From the NCBI GenBank assembly GCA_964561475.1, contig CAZLPU010000013.1, forward strand, positions 1 to 64,000: a DNA stretch of 64,000 bases. The letters are read 5' to 3'. The DNA is from CAYUYV01 sp964561475 (GTDB taxonomy: Bacteria > Pseudomonadota > Alphaproteobacteria > JAJFIK01). Below are positions 17,068-26,583 of the stretch, one piece after another. The first letter of the stretch is position 1. Each line of letters opens with the position of its first letter. Position numbers and translations under genes: made by a program. The notes below the pieces were generated by a model. That model did no database searches, was not told the origin of the DNA, and saw only the letters and a list, made by a program, of their open reading frames with translations.

Positions 17068-18392
17068 TCATCGGCCTCTTCGATCTTGACCGGGACAATA
17101 TCGCCGGGCTTCAGGCTGGTCTCGCCATTGAGAAAAACGGAGCCGTCGATTTCCGGCGCATCCCCCTGGCTGCGCCCGATTGACCCCTCATCATCCACTT
17201 CGTCGATGATCACGGGCAAGGTGCGGCCCACTTTGGCCGCCAGAAGCTCAGCACTCACCGCTTGCTGGACTTCCATGAAACGGTGATAGCGGGCGTCTTT
17301 TTCCGCGTCGGACACGGTGCCCTCAAGGGCATTGGCGGTGGCGCCGTCCACGGGCTCATATTTGAAACATCCCGCCCGTTCGATCTTGGCTTGCCGGAGA
17401 AAGTCCGTGAGGGTGTCCATATCCGCTTGCGTTTCCCCGGGAAAGCCCACGATGAATGTGGAGCGCAGGGTCAGGTCTGGGCAGATCTCCCGCCACCGGC
17501 GGATGCGCTCCAGAACCTTGTCCTGGTTGGCGGGGCGGCGCATGGCCTTGAGGACCGTCGGGCTGGCGTGCTGGAACGGAATATCCAGATAGGGAAGGAT
17601 CTTTCCCTCAGCCATCAGAGGGATAAGCTGATCCACATGGGGGTAGGGATAGACGTAGTGCAGGCGGACCCAGATCCCGAGCCGCCCCAGTTCCGTGCAC
17701 AGATCGGTGATGTGGGCACGGATATCCTGTCCGCGCAGGGTGCTGGTTTCATGTTTCAGGTCCACGCCATAGGCACTGGTGTCCTGGGAGATGATCAGGA
17801 GTTCCTTGACGCCTGCCCGGGCCAGGGCCTCCGCCTCGGCGATCACCTGATTGGCGGGACGGCTTTTCAGCTTTCCCCGTAAAGAGGGAATGATGCAGAA
17901 GCTGCAGGTGTTGTTGCAGCCCTCGGAAATCTTCACATAGGCGTAGTGGCGCGGCGTGAGCCTGAGGCCCTCCTCGGGCATGAGCTGTTCGAAGGCCCGG
18001 GCCGGCGGAGCCACGGCGTCGTGCACCGCATCGACGACTGCCTCATATTGCTGGGGGCCCGTGACAGCAAGGACACCGGGATGGGTGCTGGTGATCAGCT
18101 CCGCATCCTTGCCCAGGCAGCCGGTCACGATCACCCGGCCATTTTCCGCTATCGCCTCGCCGATGGCCTCCAGGGACTCCGCCTTGGCGCTGTCCAGGAA
18201 GCCACAGGTGTTCACAAGCACTACATCCGCGCCGCCGTAATCGGCAGACAGGCTGTACCCTTCCGCCCGCAGCCGCGTGATGATGCGCTCGGAATCCACC
18301 AGGGCCTTGGGGCACCCCAGGCTGACCACACCGATCCGGCCCGGTTGTCGGGGTCCCGGCTCTGGGTTTTGAACTGTCGATTTCTCTTCCAT
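16968..18392 (-). CDS. rimO: Ribosomal protein uS12 methylthiotransferase RimO
   Basis: This is a 474-residue radical SAM methylthiotransferase. The N-terminal MTTase domain begins GVVSLGCPKALVDSE, the radical SAM core has SEGCNNTCSFCIIP with the three cluster cysteines, and a C-terminal TRAM-like domain follows. The SLGCPKALVDSE form and VNTCGFLDSAKAES are typical of RimO and not MiaB. It modifies an aspartate of ribosomal protein S12. The ATG at 18392 with AGAGG upstream is preferred over the open frame to 18476. The C-terminus adds a Ser/Pro/Ala-rich tail of about 20 residues inside the overlap with the CoA-transferase. Confidence 0.95.
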   Translation of the reverse strand: MEEKSTVQNPEPGPRQPGRIGVVSLGCPKALVDSERIITRLRAEGYSLSADYGGADVVLVNTCGFLDSAKAESLEAIGEAIAENGRVIVTGCLGKDAELITSTHPGVLAVTGPQQYEAVVDAVHDAVAPPARAFEQLMPEEGLRLTPRHYAYVKISEGCNNTCSFCIIPSLRGKLKSRPANQVIAEAEALARAGVKELLIISQDTSAYGVDLKHETSTLRGQDIRAHITDLCTELGRLGIWVRLHYVYPYPHVDQLIPLMAEGKILPYLDIPFQHASPTVLKAMRRPANQDKVLERIRRWREICPDLTLRSTFIVGFPGETQADMDTLTDFLRQAKIERAGCFKYEPVDGATANALEGTVSDAEKDARYHRFMEVQQAVSAELLAAKVGRTLPVIIDEVDDEGSIGRSQGDAPEIDGSVFLNGETSLKPGDIVPVKIEEADDYDLWGTLDGALATPSDAEPAATSSSGPPSPKP

Positions 18393-18486
18393 CGCGCCTC
18401 TATACTTCGGGTCAGGGGACGGGCCAAGGGGCGGCCCGTGAGATCGCGGCGCATGGGTCCGGACGGGGCCGTGCATGGAGGGGATG

Positions 18487-19092
18487 ATGAGGGGCTGGCA
18501 GCAGGCTTTCGCCTGGAATCTTGCATGGGCGATTTTTGTGTGCGCGATGTTTTCGTGCGCGATGTTTGTGTCTTTGGGACTGGCCGGGGGCGCCCACGCC
18601 AGTGGTCAAGCCGCCGACCGCGATTGCATTCTCGCCGCACAGAGGGCCTTTTCCGGCTCCTGGGTGACCTCGGTTCAACGCCGCAGGCCCGGTGATCCCC
18701 TCGAGATCCACCACCATGTGCGCTGGGACCGCAATGAGTGGCGCGGCCCGGACACTCTGGTCCGGCGCCAGTTCGATCAGGCCGGAGCCACCCAGCCCGT
18801 TCGGATCATCTCAGAAACACTGAACGCCAATGGGCTGGTTCTGGACATGACCGGACCCCGGGGGCGGGAGCGGCGGGATATGCCCGTCACCTTCGGCTGC
18901 CGGTTTGACCGGGCGCTGCAAACCCATCACCTGGAGATGCGGTATCAAAGTTATTTTGGCGAGGATCTGTTCGATTTCGTCACCTATGTGGAAATCAGTG
19001 CCGGTGCGTTCCTGGTCCGCCGGTTTGCCCGGTTTCCCGACGACCAGGGCCCCTATTTCTGGGAGTCCTCGGAGGCCGCCCACCGGCCCTGA
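18487..19092 (+). CDS. Secreted protein of unknown function
   Basis: This is a protein of about 201 residues. Three ATGs are in frame (18475, 18484, 18487); the last is best placed after GGAGG. The N-terminus is a long hydrophobic signal peptide ending near GGAHASGQA. Inside it, VCAMFSCAMFV is encoded by a 15-base tandem duplication. The mature 165 residues have no recognised domain but show two cysteines (near the new N-terminus and mid-protein) that could pair, and alternating hydrophobic strands suggestive of a small beta-rich periplasmic protein. It is divergent from rimO with a 94-base gap. Confidence 0.6.
   Translation: MRGWQQAFAWNLAWAIFVCAMFSCAMFVSLGLAGGAHASGQAADRDCILAAQRAFSGSWVTSVQRRRPGDPLEIHHHVRWDRNEWRGPDTLVRRQFDQAGATQPVRIISETLNANGLVLDMTGPRGRERRDMPVTFGCRFDRALQTHHLEMRYQSYFGEDLFDFVTYVEISAGAFLVRRFARFPDDQGPYFWESSEAAHRP
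18540..18569. repeat. 15-base tandem duplication inside a signal-peptide coding region
   Basis: GTGCGCGATGTTTTC and GTGCGCGATGTTTGT are head to tail (13 of 15 identical), preserving frame and adding five hydrophobic residues to the signal peptide of the secreted protein. A weaker third unit precedes. Confidence 0.75.
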
Positions 19093-19250
19093 TTGCCGCC
19101 GCTCCCGGGCCTCTCTTCCTGCCACGCCACCAATTGACGCCTCACCCTTTGACGGCGGGCCGGGCCTGACGGATCATGACCTCAACACTTGGCCCATAGT
19201 CCTCGCGTAAGGGGCATGGGGTCATGATCAGCCATTGGAGGACGCGTTCC

Positions 19251-21005
19251 ATGACCGACACTCAGAGCCAGTCCGTCACTTTTCCCGCCATGTCCATGCA
19301 GGCGGCCCACGACCTGCTCACCGCCCCCGGGGGCCCGTTTGAAATGGAAGAGGTGGTCGTGGGAGGGGTGACCTTCCGGACCTACAAGAACCAGCCGCCG
19401 TCCATCCGGGCGGTGCTGGAAGCGGGCCGGGCCTGGGGCGACCTCCCTTATCTGGTGTTCGAGGATGAGCGGGTGTCCTATGAGCAGCATTACCGGGGCG
19501 TGGTGCGGCTCGCGCGGGAATTGCGGGACATCTACGACGTGCAGAAAGGCGACCGGGTCGTGATCGCCATGCGCAATTTCCCGGAATGGTCCGTGGCCTT
19601 CTGGGCGGTCGTGGCGATCGGCGGTGTGGCGGTGCCTCTCAATGCCTGGGGCACGGGACCGGAACTCGAATACGGCATCACCGATTCAGGCTCCAAGGTG
19701 CTGATCGTGGATGAGGAGCGGTTGCGCCGCCTCGTGCCCCATATGAGCGAGATCACCGTACGGGGCACCATCGTGGCCAGAGCCTCCGGGCCTTTGCCCG
19801 CCGATGGGGAGCGCTTCGAAGACATCGTCTCCCGGACACGGGATTACGCCACCCTGCCGGACCAGCCCCTGCCGGAGGTGGACATTCACCCGGATGACGA
19901 TGCGACGATCTTTTATACCTCCGGGACCACGGGCAAGCCCAAGGGTGCCCTGGGCACCCACCGGAATTTCCTCACCAACCTGATGAACCTGATGTGTTCC
20001 CAGGCCCGGGCGGCCCTGCGCCGGGGGGAAGAGCCGCCCCAGCCGGATCCCACGGCGCCCCGCCGGGGCATGCTGCTCTCGGTGCCCCTGTTCCATGCCA
20101 CCGGTTGTCACTCCATCCTTGTGCCGAGCATGGCGTCGGGCTCAAAGCTCGTGATGATGTACAAATGGGAGCCGGAACGGGCGATGGAGCTGATCCAGGA
20201 GGAACGGCTCAACCAGTTTGGCGGTGTGCCCGCCATGGTCTGGCAGGTGCTGGAGCATCCCCGGTTCCACGAATACGATCTGTCCTCGGTGGAAGGCATT
20301 TCCTATGGCGGTGCCCCGGCGGCTCCGGGGCTGGTGACGCGCATTGGCGAAGAGTTTCCCCATGTTCTGCCGGGGAACGGTTATGGCCTCACGGAGATTT
20401 CCTCCGCCGTCAGTCAGAATGTGGGCCACGACTATAAGCTGCGTCCGGACAGTGTAGGCTGCGCGCTCCCGGTCAACGATGCCAAGATCGTCGGGGACAA
20501 CGGAGAGACCCTGCCCGTGGGTCAGGTGGGCGAGCTGTGGCTCAAGGGTCCGAATGTGGTCAAGGGCTACTGGAACAAGCCGGAGGCTACGGCCAAGACC
20601 TTCGAGGACGGCTGGCTCAAATCCGGCGACATCGCGCGCATGGATGAAGAAGGCTTCATCTATATTCTCGACCGGGCCAAGGACATGCTCATCCGTGGCG
20701 GCGAGAACATCTACTGCGTGGAAGTGGAAGACGCCCTTTACAGCCACGAAGAGGTGATGGACGCGGCCGTCATAGGCATTCCCCACGATGTGCTTGGGGA
20801 AGAGGTCGGCGCCATCGTCCAGGTCACGCCAGGGTCACAGGTGGTGGAAGCGGAATTGCAGGCCCATGTCCGCTCCCGCCTTGCAGGGTTCAAGGTGCCC
20901 ATCCGCATCGATATCCGGGAAGAACCCCTGCCGCGCAATCCCAACGGCAAGATCCTGAAACGTCAGCTCCGGGATGAATTTCTCGCGGATCATAACGCAG
21001 GCTGA
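19251..21005 (+). CDS. AMP-dependent acyl-CoA synthetase/ligase
   Basis: This 584-residue adenylate-forming enzyme starts at the ATG at 19251 behind TTGGAGGA. It has the ATP/AMP motif TIFYTSGTTGKPKGA (near residue 222), GYGLTE, the hinge IYILDRAKDMLIRGGENIY, and the C-terminal PRNPNGKILKRQL with the catalytic lysine. It activates a carboxylic acid to acyl-AMP then acyl-CoA. Length and motifs fit medium/long-chain or aromatic acid ligases; the substrate is open. It is followed by a hairpin between the convergent genes. Confidence 0.93.
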   Translation: MTDTQSQSVTFPAMSMQAAHDLLTAPGGPFEMEEVVVGGVTFRTYKNQPPSIRAVLEAGRAWGDLPYLVFEDERVSYEQHYRGVVRLARELRDIYDVQKGDRVVIAMRNFPEWSVAFWAVVAIGGVAVPLNAWGTGPELEYGITDSGSKVLIVDEERLRRLVPHMSEITVRGTIVARASGPLPADGERFEDIVSRTRDYATLPDQPLPEVDIHPDDDATIFYTSGTTGKPKGALGTHRNFLTNLMNLMCSQARAALRRGEEPPQPDPTAPRRGMLLSVPLFHATGCHSILVPSMASGSKLVMMYKWEPERAMELIQEERLNQFGGVPAMVWQVLEHPRFHEYDLSSVEGISYGGAPAAPGLVTRIGEEFPHVLPGNGYGLTEISSAVSQNVGHDYKLRPDSVGCALPVNDAKIVGDNGETLPVGQVGELWLKGPNVVKGYWNKPEATAKTFEDGWLKSGDIARMDEEGFIYILDRAKDMLIRGGENIYCVEVEDALYSHEEVMDAAVIGIPHDVLGEEVGAIVQVTPGSQVVEAELQAHVRSRLAGFKVPIRIDIREEPLPRNPNGKILKRQLRDEFLADHNAG

Positions 21006-21031
21006 TCTTCATCCGCACAGGTCTGGAGTGG

Positions 21032-21053
21032 GGCACCGGTTGAGGCCGGTGCC
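21032..21053. terminator. Hairpin between convergent genes (bidirectional terminator candidate)
   Basis: A perfect 8-base stem (GGCACCGG / CCGGTGCC) with a TTGAGG loop lies 27 bases after the acyl-CoA synthetase and 22 bases after the opposing hydrolase gene. No T tract follows on either strand, so termination efficiency is uncertain. Confidence 0.6.
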
Positions 21054-21074
21054 TGGGAGCCGCGAGGGGCCGTA

Positions 21075-22175
21075 TCAGGGATTGACGGCCCTTCGAAACT
21101 GGGCGCCCATCACGCCGAAAGCGAGATCCGCAACATCCACCAGGGGGGCATAGAACATAAAGTCGTGGATGGTGGTGGGAAACTGGCGTTCCCCGGATGC
21201 GACTTCGTTCTCCCTCTGACGGCGGACGAAAAAGCCGCCATCATCCCGGGTCAGGGCATGGCCTGCGCTGATCACCAGAGTGGTGGGCAGGCCCCGGAAA
21301 CTTGCGGCCTCAAGGGGCGAAATCACGCCGCTCGGTTCTTCCTCTTCTTCCTCCAGGGACAGATAGGTTTTGCGTATGAACGCGAGATCCGCCAGGGAGG
21401 GTTGATAGCCGCCCTGGCCATAGACCTCCCTGGACTCGAACAGAGGCTCGTCGTTCAGCAGCAGCAACGGGGTCATCAGACCCAGGAACCGCAAACCCTC
21501 GGGCCGGTTCATCCGTACATTGACCGCCGTGACCGCGGCCAGCAGGCCGCCTGCATCATCCCCTGCAAGACCGATCCGTTTCGGGTCGCCCCCAAGGGCC
21601 GAGCCCTGGCGCGCCACCCAGTCTAAAGCTTCCGCGCAGTCTTCCAGGGCCGCCGGATAGGGGGCCTCCGGGGCAAGGCGATAGTCGATGCTGATCACCA
21701 GGGCTCCGCAGGACCGGCACAGGCGCCGGGCAACATGGTCATGGGTCTCGATGCTCCCGGAAATCAGGGAACCACCGTGAAAATAAAGCAGGATCGGCGG
21801 CAGCACGTCGGCCGGGTTCACGGGACGGTAGAGCCGGGCAGGGGTCTTGTTCTCCGAGAGGGGCACATCGGTGTTGACGATTTCCCCGACTTCCACGGGC
21901 CGCGACTGGAGGGTCCGGGCCCGGTCCGCCAGGTCTTCCCGGATCTGCGCCACGGATTTGCGGTGCAAGGGCGTGACCTCGGGTCCGGCGAGCAGGGTGT
22001 TCAGGGCGGCGGACTGGCGGTCCAGATCCTCCTGATCCGCGGTTCCCAGATCACCGGCATTGGCCAGGGGCCGGCCAGGGCTCAGAAGGGCGGCGCCCGC
22101 GGTCAGGGACAGGGCCGTGCGGCGGGTGATCGAGTGCTTTCCGGGCAACAGGGGGGCAGTGGGAAGCTTGGGCAT
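21075..22175 (-). CDS. Tat-exported alpha/beta-hydrolase homologue lacking the catalytic serine
   Basis: This 366-residue protein resembles hormone-sensitive-lipase type esterases. It has the oxyanion motif LYFHGGSLISGS, the strand SIDYRLAPEAPYPAALED, and a C-terminal His (IHDF). The N-terminus has a twin-arginine motif (ITRRTALSLTAGAALL), indicating folded export by Tat. At the nucleophile elbow, where the family has G-D-S-A-G, this protein has G-D-D-A-G: the codon is GAT, not a serine codon. The usual acidic residue (DPLRDEG-type segment) is also altered to GHALTRDDG. It is probably not a conventional serine esterase. It is divergent from the giant beta-helix gene with a 169-base spacer. 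Confidence 0.82.
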   Translation of the reverse strand: MPKLPTAPLLPGKHSITRRTALSLTAGAALLSPGRPLANAGDLGTADQEDLDRQSAALNTLLAGPEVTPLHRKSVAQIREDLADRARTLQSRPVEVGEIVNTDVPLSENKTPARLYRPVNPADVLPPILLYFHGGSLISGSIETHDHVARRLCRSCGALVISIDYRLAPEAPYPAALEDCAEALDWVARQGSALGGDPKRIGLAGDDAGGLLAAVTAVNVRMNRPEGLRFLGLMTPLLLLNDEPLFESREVYGQGGYQPSLADLAFIRKTYLSLEEEEEEPSGVISPLEAASFRGLPTTLVISAGHALTRDDGGFFVRRQRENEVASGERQFPTTIHDFMFYAPLVDVADLAFGVMGAQFRRAVNP

Positions 22176-22344
22176 GGGTCTATCGTCTCCCGTTGATGGG
22201 TTTTGCCCACTCTTTCATGGCGGTGCGGTTGGTCAAGGCATGGGATCACTCTTTTCACGGCATTGTTTCCAGGGCATGATCTCTTCCGGTTGAGCAGGGG
22301 TGGCGCCGAACGGATGCGACGGGCGCCTGAGGGGGGACTGACCG
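22176..22344. promoter_or_regulatory. Divergent promoter region of the hydrolase homologue and the giant protein
   Basis: This 169-base spacer separates two divergent starts and must hold both promoters; AGGGGGGA just before 22345 is the ribosome site for the GTG start of the 1359-residue protein. No clear -35/-10 pair can be assigned. Confidence 0.4.
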
Positions 22345-25300
22345 GTGCCGTTTATTGACCTTTCTGATTCGCGCGTGCAGGCGCTTATTTTTAAAGACAT
22401 TGAGGAAACCGGGCTTTGGTATCCTGACGAGACCGTGCTCAGCGAGCCTGTCCAACTGGCCCTTACGATGTCCGAACCGGGCAAGGAGGATTGCGAGAAG
22501 ATCGCGGCGGAACTTTATCCCGGCGGGATCACCCCTGAGAATTTCCAGGGGGCGCAGGTTAAGGCCGCAGGCCTCACCCAGCTTCTCAGCAAGGCAAAAG
22601 ACGAGGCCAAGAAAGGACGGTTCTCCCGTGGCTTCACGCTGGCCGGGCTGGATGTCGAGGGCCGGCTCGGGCTCAGCGATTTTGAGTGCGACTACGCCAT
22701 GCGTCTGGCCGGGTGCCGGATCGAAGGGGGGATCAATCTCTACTTTGCGCGTATCCATGCCTTCTCCCTCCTGGCCTCTGTGTGTGGCGAGATCGATGCC
22801 CGCGGCGTGACGGTCACCGGCGATTTCGCCCTGACCGGCGTGCGATTGAGCAAGGGCGCGTTTGTTGAAGACGCCCTGGTCGAAGGCAAAGTCATTGTCA
22901 CCCATGCGTGCCTGAACAAGGCGGATCCGGATCAGGTCATCTCTGAGCGGATCAGTGGGCGGGAGAGCCGGGGCGCCATCGCATTCAGCCTCGATGGCAG
23001 TACCATCCGGGATGATGTGTTTCTGGATGATTTGCAGGTTTTGGGCGCCCTCGTCCTCGAACACACGACAATCAAATCCGGCCTGATCATTCGTGGTGCC
23101 GAGGTGAAAGGAAAGGGGGACGTTGTTTCGGACCCCAAACGCGGGATCAAGCGGCTCCGTGGCTTTGCCCTCACGGCGCTCAATGCCAAGATCTCCGGTG
23201 GCGTTGTCTTCTCCGACTCGGTCTTTGCGGGCGAAGTCCGGATGATGTCCATGGTGACGGAAGGTACGGTCTACTTCTCGAACGTGACCGTGGACGGAGC
23301 GAATGGCCGTTCGCTGCTTTTCGATTTCGCCGATATTCAGGGCGATCTGCGCTTCCGGGGCGTGACGGCCACCGGCTGCATCCGTATGCGTAAGGCCCAG
23401 ATCCTTGGAGATCTTGTTTTCAGCAGAGGGGCCGGCGGGAGAGCCGATGATCCTGCCTGTAACATTCAAAGCCGATATACGTCCTTTGACGAAAACCAGG
23501 CCTCAATTGATGCGTTTGAACGGATCAAGGGCTACGCCATGCGCCTGTCCGGCGCAGTCATTGGCGGGAATCTGCGCATCATCGGCTCACCGGAGCGCAA
23601 AGTGTGCTTCGGCGGCACCCTCGATTTCAACAATGTCTCGGTGGGACGCAAATTCCGGATGACGGGCTGTGAGGTCAAGCACAAGGCCGAAGAGCACAGC
23701 GCCCTGCGTGCCCAGTTCATGAAGATCGGCGGTGATGTGCGCTGGGCTGGCGTCACCATAACGGGGACCGTCGATCTTCAGGATGCGGAAGTCAGCGGCA
23801 GCTTTGCCATTGTACCCTATACGGATGGTGAAGGCGACGACGACCAAAGGGACAACGGCAATGTGTCCGGACGGGTGGCCCCCTCCACCATTGATGGCAA
23901 GCGTGGCGAAGCCATGCTCCTGCGGCGCATCATTGTTGGGGGCGATTTCCGGATTGATGGTCAGGTTTCCAAGGACAATTCCGATGGGGCCTTCGACATT
24001 TGCGGCACGATCCTGCTGACCGGAGCCCATGTGGGCGGTGAGCTGATCCTGGCGGCAGGAACCTGCCGTGTCGGCACGGCTCAGGACAATGAAATCGACC
24101 ACATGGGGGTGGCGTTCGGGGCCCGGGCGGCGGTGATCGAGCGGGGCCTTTACATCGAGCGGGACTTCAAGGCCATCGGCGAAATGCGCCTGAACGATGC
24201 CCAGATCAACGGTGACCTGCGCATCGCCAAGGCCAGCCTCTCCATCTCCGCCGAACATGTCCGTGAACACCCTTTTGCCTTGAGGCTGGAGCGGACCAAG
24301 GTGGAGGGCAGCCTCTATATCGGCGGCTATGGCGGGGAACGGGACCGAGCCCTCACCGTAGGGGATGACTGGAAGCAGGCCCCCCGCTTCACCTGCCGTG
24401 GTCCGATCTCCATGACCGGTGCCCAGATCACCAGCAGTGTGCGGATCGACGCCACCCATGTCACGTCCCTCCGGCGCGAGGTCGAGGCAGGCACTCTTGG
24501 TTGTGAGGCGATCGGTCACCACGAACTCATTACGCAGATGGTCGCTCTGCGGGCGGATCTCATCACGATCGGGAAAGGCCTTTATTTCGGGAGCCGGCTT
24601 GAGGTTCCCACCTTTCTGGACGGCACTTTCCTGCTCAACGGCAGTGATGTCGCGGGCCGGGTCGAGATGAGCGGTCTGATCGTCCATGACCCGTCGCCGA
24701 AGAGGGGCTCCCACAAGGGGGCGATCCTGGCGGAAAATGTCACGGTCCAGTCCAATTTCGACCTGAGCAAATGCGTTATCCTGGGCGGAGTGGTCCTGAC
24801 ACAGATTGAAGTGTCCGGAACCTGCCATATCGAAGAAACGCTCATTGCCTCCACGGCGGCCATCCGCAAATCCGAAAGCAAACCGGATGCTTCTGAAGCG
24901 CTTATCCGGCCGGATATGAACCCGGACGGCACGGCCTTATCAATGCTTGCGGGGCAGTTCGGCCGTAGCCTGAAGATCCGCCATTCGGTCCAGGTCTTTG
25001 GTGCGCTGAACATGACTGCCGCGCAGATCAGTAATGACCTGGAAATATGGCTCAAGACACTGCGCAAAGCCAGTGGCCTTGCCGATGAACTTGCCCATGT
25101 TTTGGACCGTGAAAGTGCCTATGGAAAGGCATTGAACCTTCAGACGGTGAAGGTTTGCGGATCCCAGCCGGAAACGATCCCGGATTTCTGGGGCGAACGG
25201 GCGCGTGTGGGCGGGGTGTTCTATCTCGGCTTTCTTGCGGACCAGACCGAACCTGATAACGCCGGTGATGGCGGGGCTGATGACTCACCATCGGATCAAG

Positions 25301-26424
25301 ACCTCGGCGGGCGTCTGAATTTCACCGACATGGTGGTCAATACGCTGAAGGATTCGCCGCGGAGCTGGCCCGAACAGGGCAACCTGATCCTGAACGGCTT
25401 CATCTATGACCGGCTCTTTATCGACCATGACAGGGACGCGTCAAAGCTGTTTCTGGACGATGACGGGAAGGCTGCGCCCTGGACGGCGGAGCGCCGACTC
25501 GAGTGGCTGAAACTGGCCTTGTCCGCGACCAAACAATATCAGGACGCGGGCTATTCCCCCCGTCTTCTATACAACCAACTCTCCACCGTCTTCCGCCGGA
25601 TGGGGTTGACCCGCGATGCGGAAAGGGTGGATGCGGAGAATTACAATCGGCGCCTGTTCCATCAGGATTTCGGTCCTTCGAGCCGGAACTGGGTTTGGCG
25701 CCTCCTGAGCCGCGCTCTCTTCCTTCTGTCGCTTCCCGCCCGGGCAATGATCTGGTTCTTTTACGGTGTCGGCACCTATTATGGCTACCGGCCCTGGCGG
25801 GTGTTTTTCATCCTGGTGCCCTGGTTCCTACTCGGGTTTTGGTTGAGCTACAGCGCCTATTATTCCCAGACCAAGAATGGGGATGGTGAGACGGAGAAGA
25901 CCGTCACCATCGATAACTTCACCTACAAGGTGCGGGCGTCCTGCATGGTGCCGGCGGACGAAGGGTTCTACTTCAATTTCATGTTCCGGGCCCGGCAACG
26001 GATCGCGGAAATCAACGAGGAAATCGAGAAAAAGAACAATGAGCAGCGGGAGGCCCTGGAAGCCGAGCGGACCTTCCTCGAACGACTTGAGACCCCTCAA
26101 AGTCAGGAATACATAGTGGTTGACGGCTTCCCCCGCCCCAACCTGTTCCTCTTCACCTTGGACAGTATCGTGCCCCTGGACCTTGGTGTGGACCGGTACT
26201 GGCGGATGAGTGATACGGAGGAGTTCTGCCGTCCGGCTCAGTTGCAAGTCGGCACCGTGACAATCACGGCAGAGATTTTCGGCTATCCGCTGTCCTTCAG
26301 GGTCCTGCATTTCCTCTTCAAGATCGTCGGCTATGTGCTGGTCACGGTTCTGATCGCCGCGGCCTCGGGACTTATCAGGCCGAATGTGTTAACCGTCTCC
26401 CCTCAGTCACGGTCCGACACCTGA
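22345..26424 (+). CDS. Giant (1359-residue) beta-helix-like repeat protein with C-terminal membrane anchor
   Basis: A GTG start behind AGGGGGGA opens an uninterrupted 1359-codon frame. Residues about 100-1020 consist of imperfect repeats of roughly 20 residues with alternating small hydrophobics and glycines, such as GPISMTGAQITSSVRID and GGTLDFNNVSVGRKFRMTG, the pattern of a stacked right-handed beta-helix. They are not strict pentapeptide repeats. Residues about 1045-1105 form a helical segment with LEWLKLALSA and YSPRLLYNQLSTVFRRMG. Membrane helices follow near 1118-1140 and 1150-1172, then an external stretch of about 140 residues with a charged coiled coil (1215-1250), then a last membrane helix near 1318-1345. 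The order suggests a cytoplasmic beta-helix tethered to the inner membrane. I recall uncharacterised actinobacterial proteins with a similar repeat-plus-helical-tail plan; function is unknown. Confidence 0.85.
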   Translation: MPFIDLSDSRVQALIFKDIEETGLWYPDETVLSEPVQLALTMSEPGKEDCEKIAAELYPGGITPENFQGAQVKAAGLTQLLSKAKDEAKKGRFSRGFTLAGLDVEGRLGLSDFECDYAMRLAGCRIEGGINLYFARIHAFSLLASVCGEIDARGVTVTGDFALTGVRLSKGAFVEDALVEGKVIVTHACLNKADPDQVISERISGRESRGAIAFSLDGSTIRDDVFLDDLQVLGALVLEHTTIKSGLIIRGAEVKGKGDVVSDPKRGIKRLRGFALTALNAKISGGVVFSDSVFAGEVRMMSMVTEGTVYFSNVTVDGANGRSLLFDFADIQGDLRFRGVTATGCIRMRKAQILGDLVFSRGAGGRADDPACNIQSRYTSFDENQASIDAFERIKGYAMRLSGAVIGGNLRIIGSPERKVCFGGTLDFNNVSVGRKFRMTGCEVKHKAEEHSALRAQFMKIGGDVRWAGVTITGTVDLQDAEVSGSFAIVPYTDGEGDDDQRDNGNVSGRVAPSTIDGKRGEAMLLRRIIVGGDFRIDGQVSKDNSDGAFDICGTILLTGAHVGGELILAAGTCRVGTAQDNEIDHMGVAFGARAAVIERGLYIERDFKAIGEMRLNDAQINGDLRIAKASLSISAEHVREHPFALRLERTKVEGSLYIGGYGGERDRALTVGDDWKQAPRFTCRGPISMTGAQITSSVRIDATHVTSLRREVEAGTLGCEAIGHHELITQMVALRADLITIGKGLYFGSRLEVPTFLDGTFLLNGSDVAGRVEMSGLIVHDPSPKRGSHKGAILAENVTVQSNFDLSKCVILGGVVLTQIEVSGTCHIEETLIASTAAIRKSESKPDASEALIRPDMNPDGTALSMLAGQFGRSLKIRHSVQVFGALNMTAAQISNDLEIWLKTLRKASGLADELAHVLDRESAYGKALNLQTVKVCGSQPETIPDFWGERARVGGVFYLGFLADQTEPDNAGDGGADDSPSDQDLGGRLNFTDMVVNTLKDSPRSWPEQGNLILNGFIYDRLFIDHDRDASKLFLDDDGKAAPWTAERRLEWLKLALSATKQYQDAGYSPRLLYNQLSTVFRRMGLTRDAERVDAENYNRRLFHQDFGPSSRNWVWRLLSRALFLLSLPARAMIWFFYGVGTYYGYRPWRVFFILVPWFLLGFWLSYSAYYSQTKNGDGETEKTVTIDNFTYKVRASCMVPADEGFYFNFMFRARQRIAEINEEIEKKNNEQREALEAERTFLERLETPQSQEYIVVDGFPRPNLFLFTLDSIVPLDLGVDRYWRMSDTEEFCRPAQLQVGTVTITAEIFGYPLSFRVLHFLFKIVGYVLVTVLIAAASGLIRPNVLTVSPQSRSDT

Positions 26425-26444
26425 GCAGACGGGATGCTTTCCAT

Positions 26445-26478
26445 ACCGTCGGCGCGGTTGCAAAAACGTGCCGACGGT
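26445..26478 (+). terminator. Hairpin after the giant protein gene
   Basis: ACCGTCGGC pairs with GCCGACGGT (9 base pairs, extendable inwards by three pairs including a wobble) around a loop containing five A. It is 20 bases after the stop codon. There is no following T tract, so it may be an RNA-stabilising or Rho-assisted end and not a classic intrinsic terminator. Confidence 0.55.
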
Positions 26479-26583
26479 CGTCAGGATAAGCCGTATTGAG
26501 CGAATCGGATCGGTGATCGGCGCCCACGAGCCGGCATGGTGTCAGGACCGGCACGCCATGACAGACACATTTCGATCCAAGTA

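Noticed and set aside
22345..26424. Pentapeptide-repeat protein
   Set aside because: The repeat is about 20 residues and lacks the consecutive A(D/N)LXX pattern.
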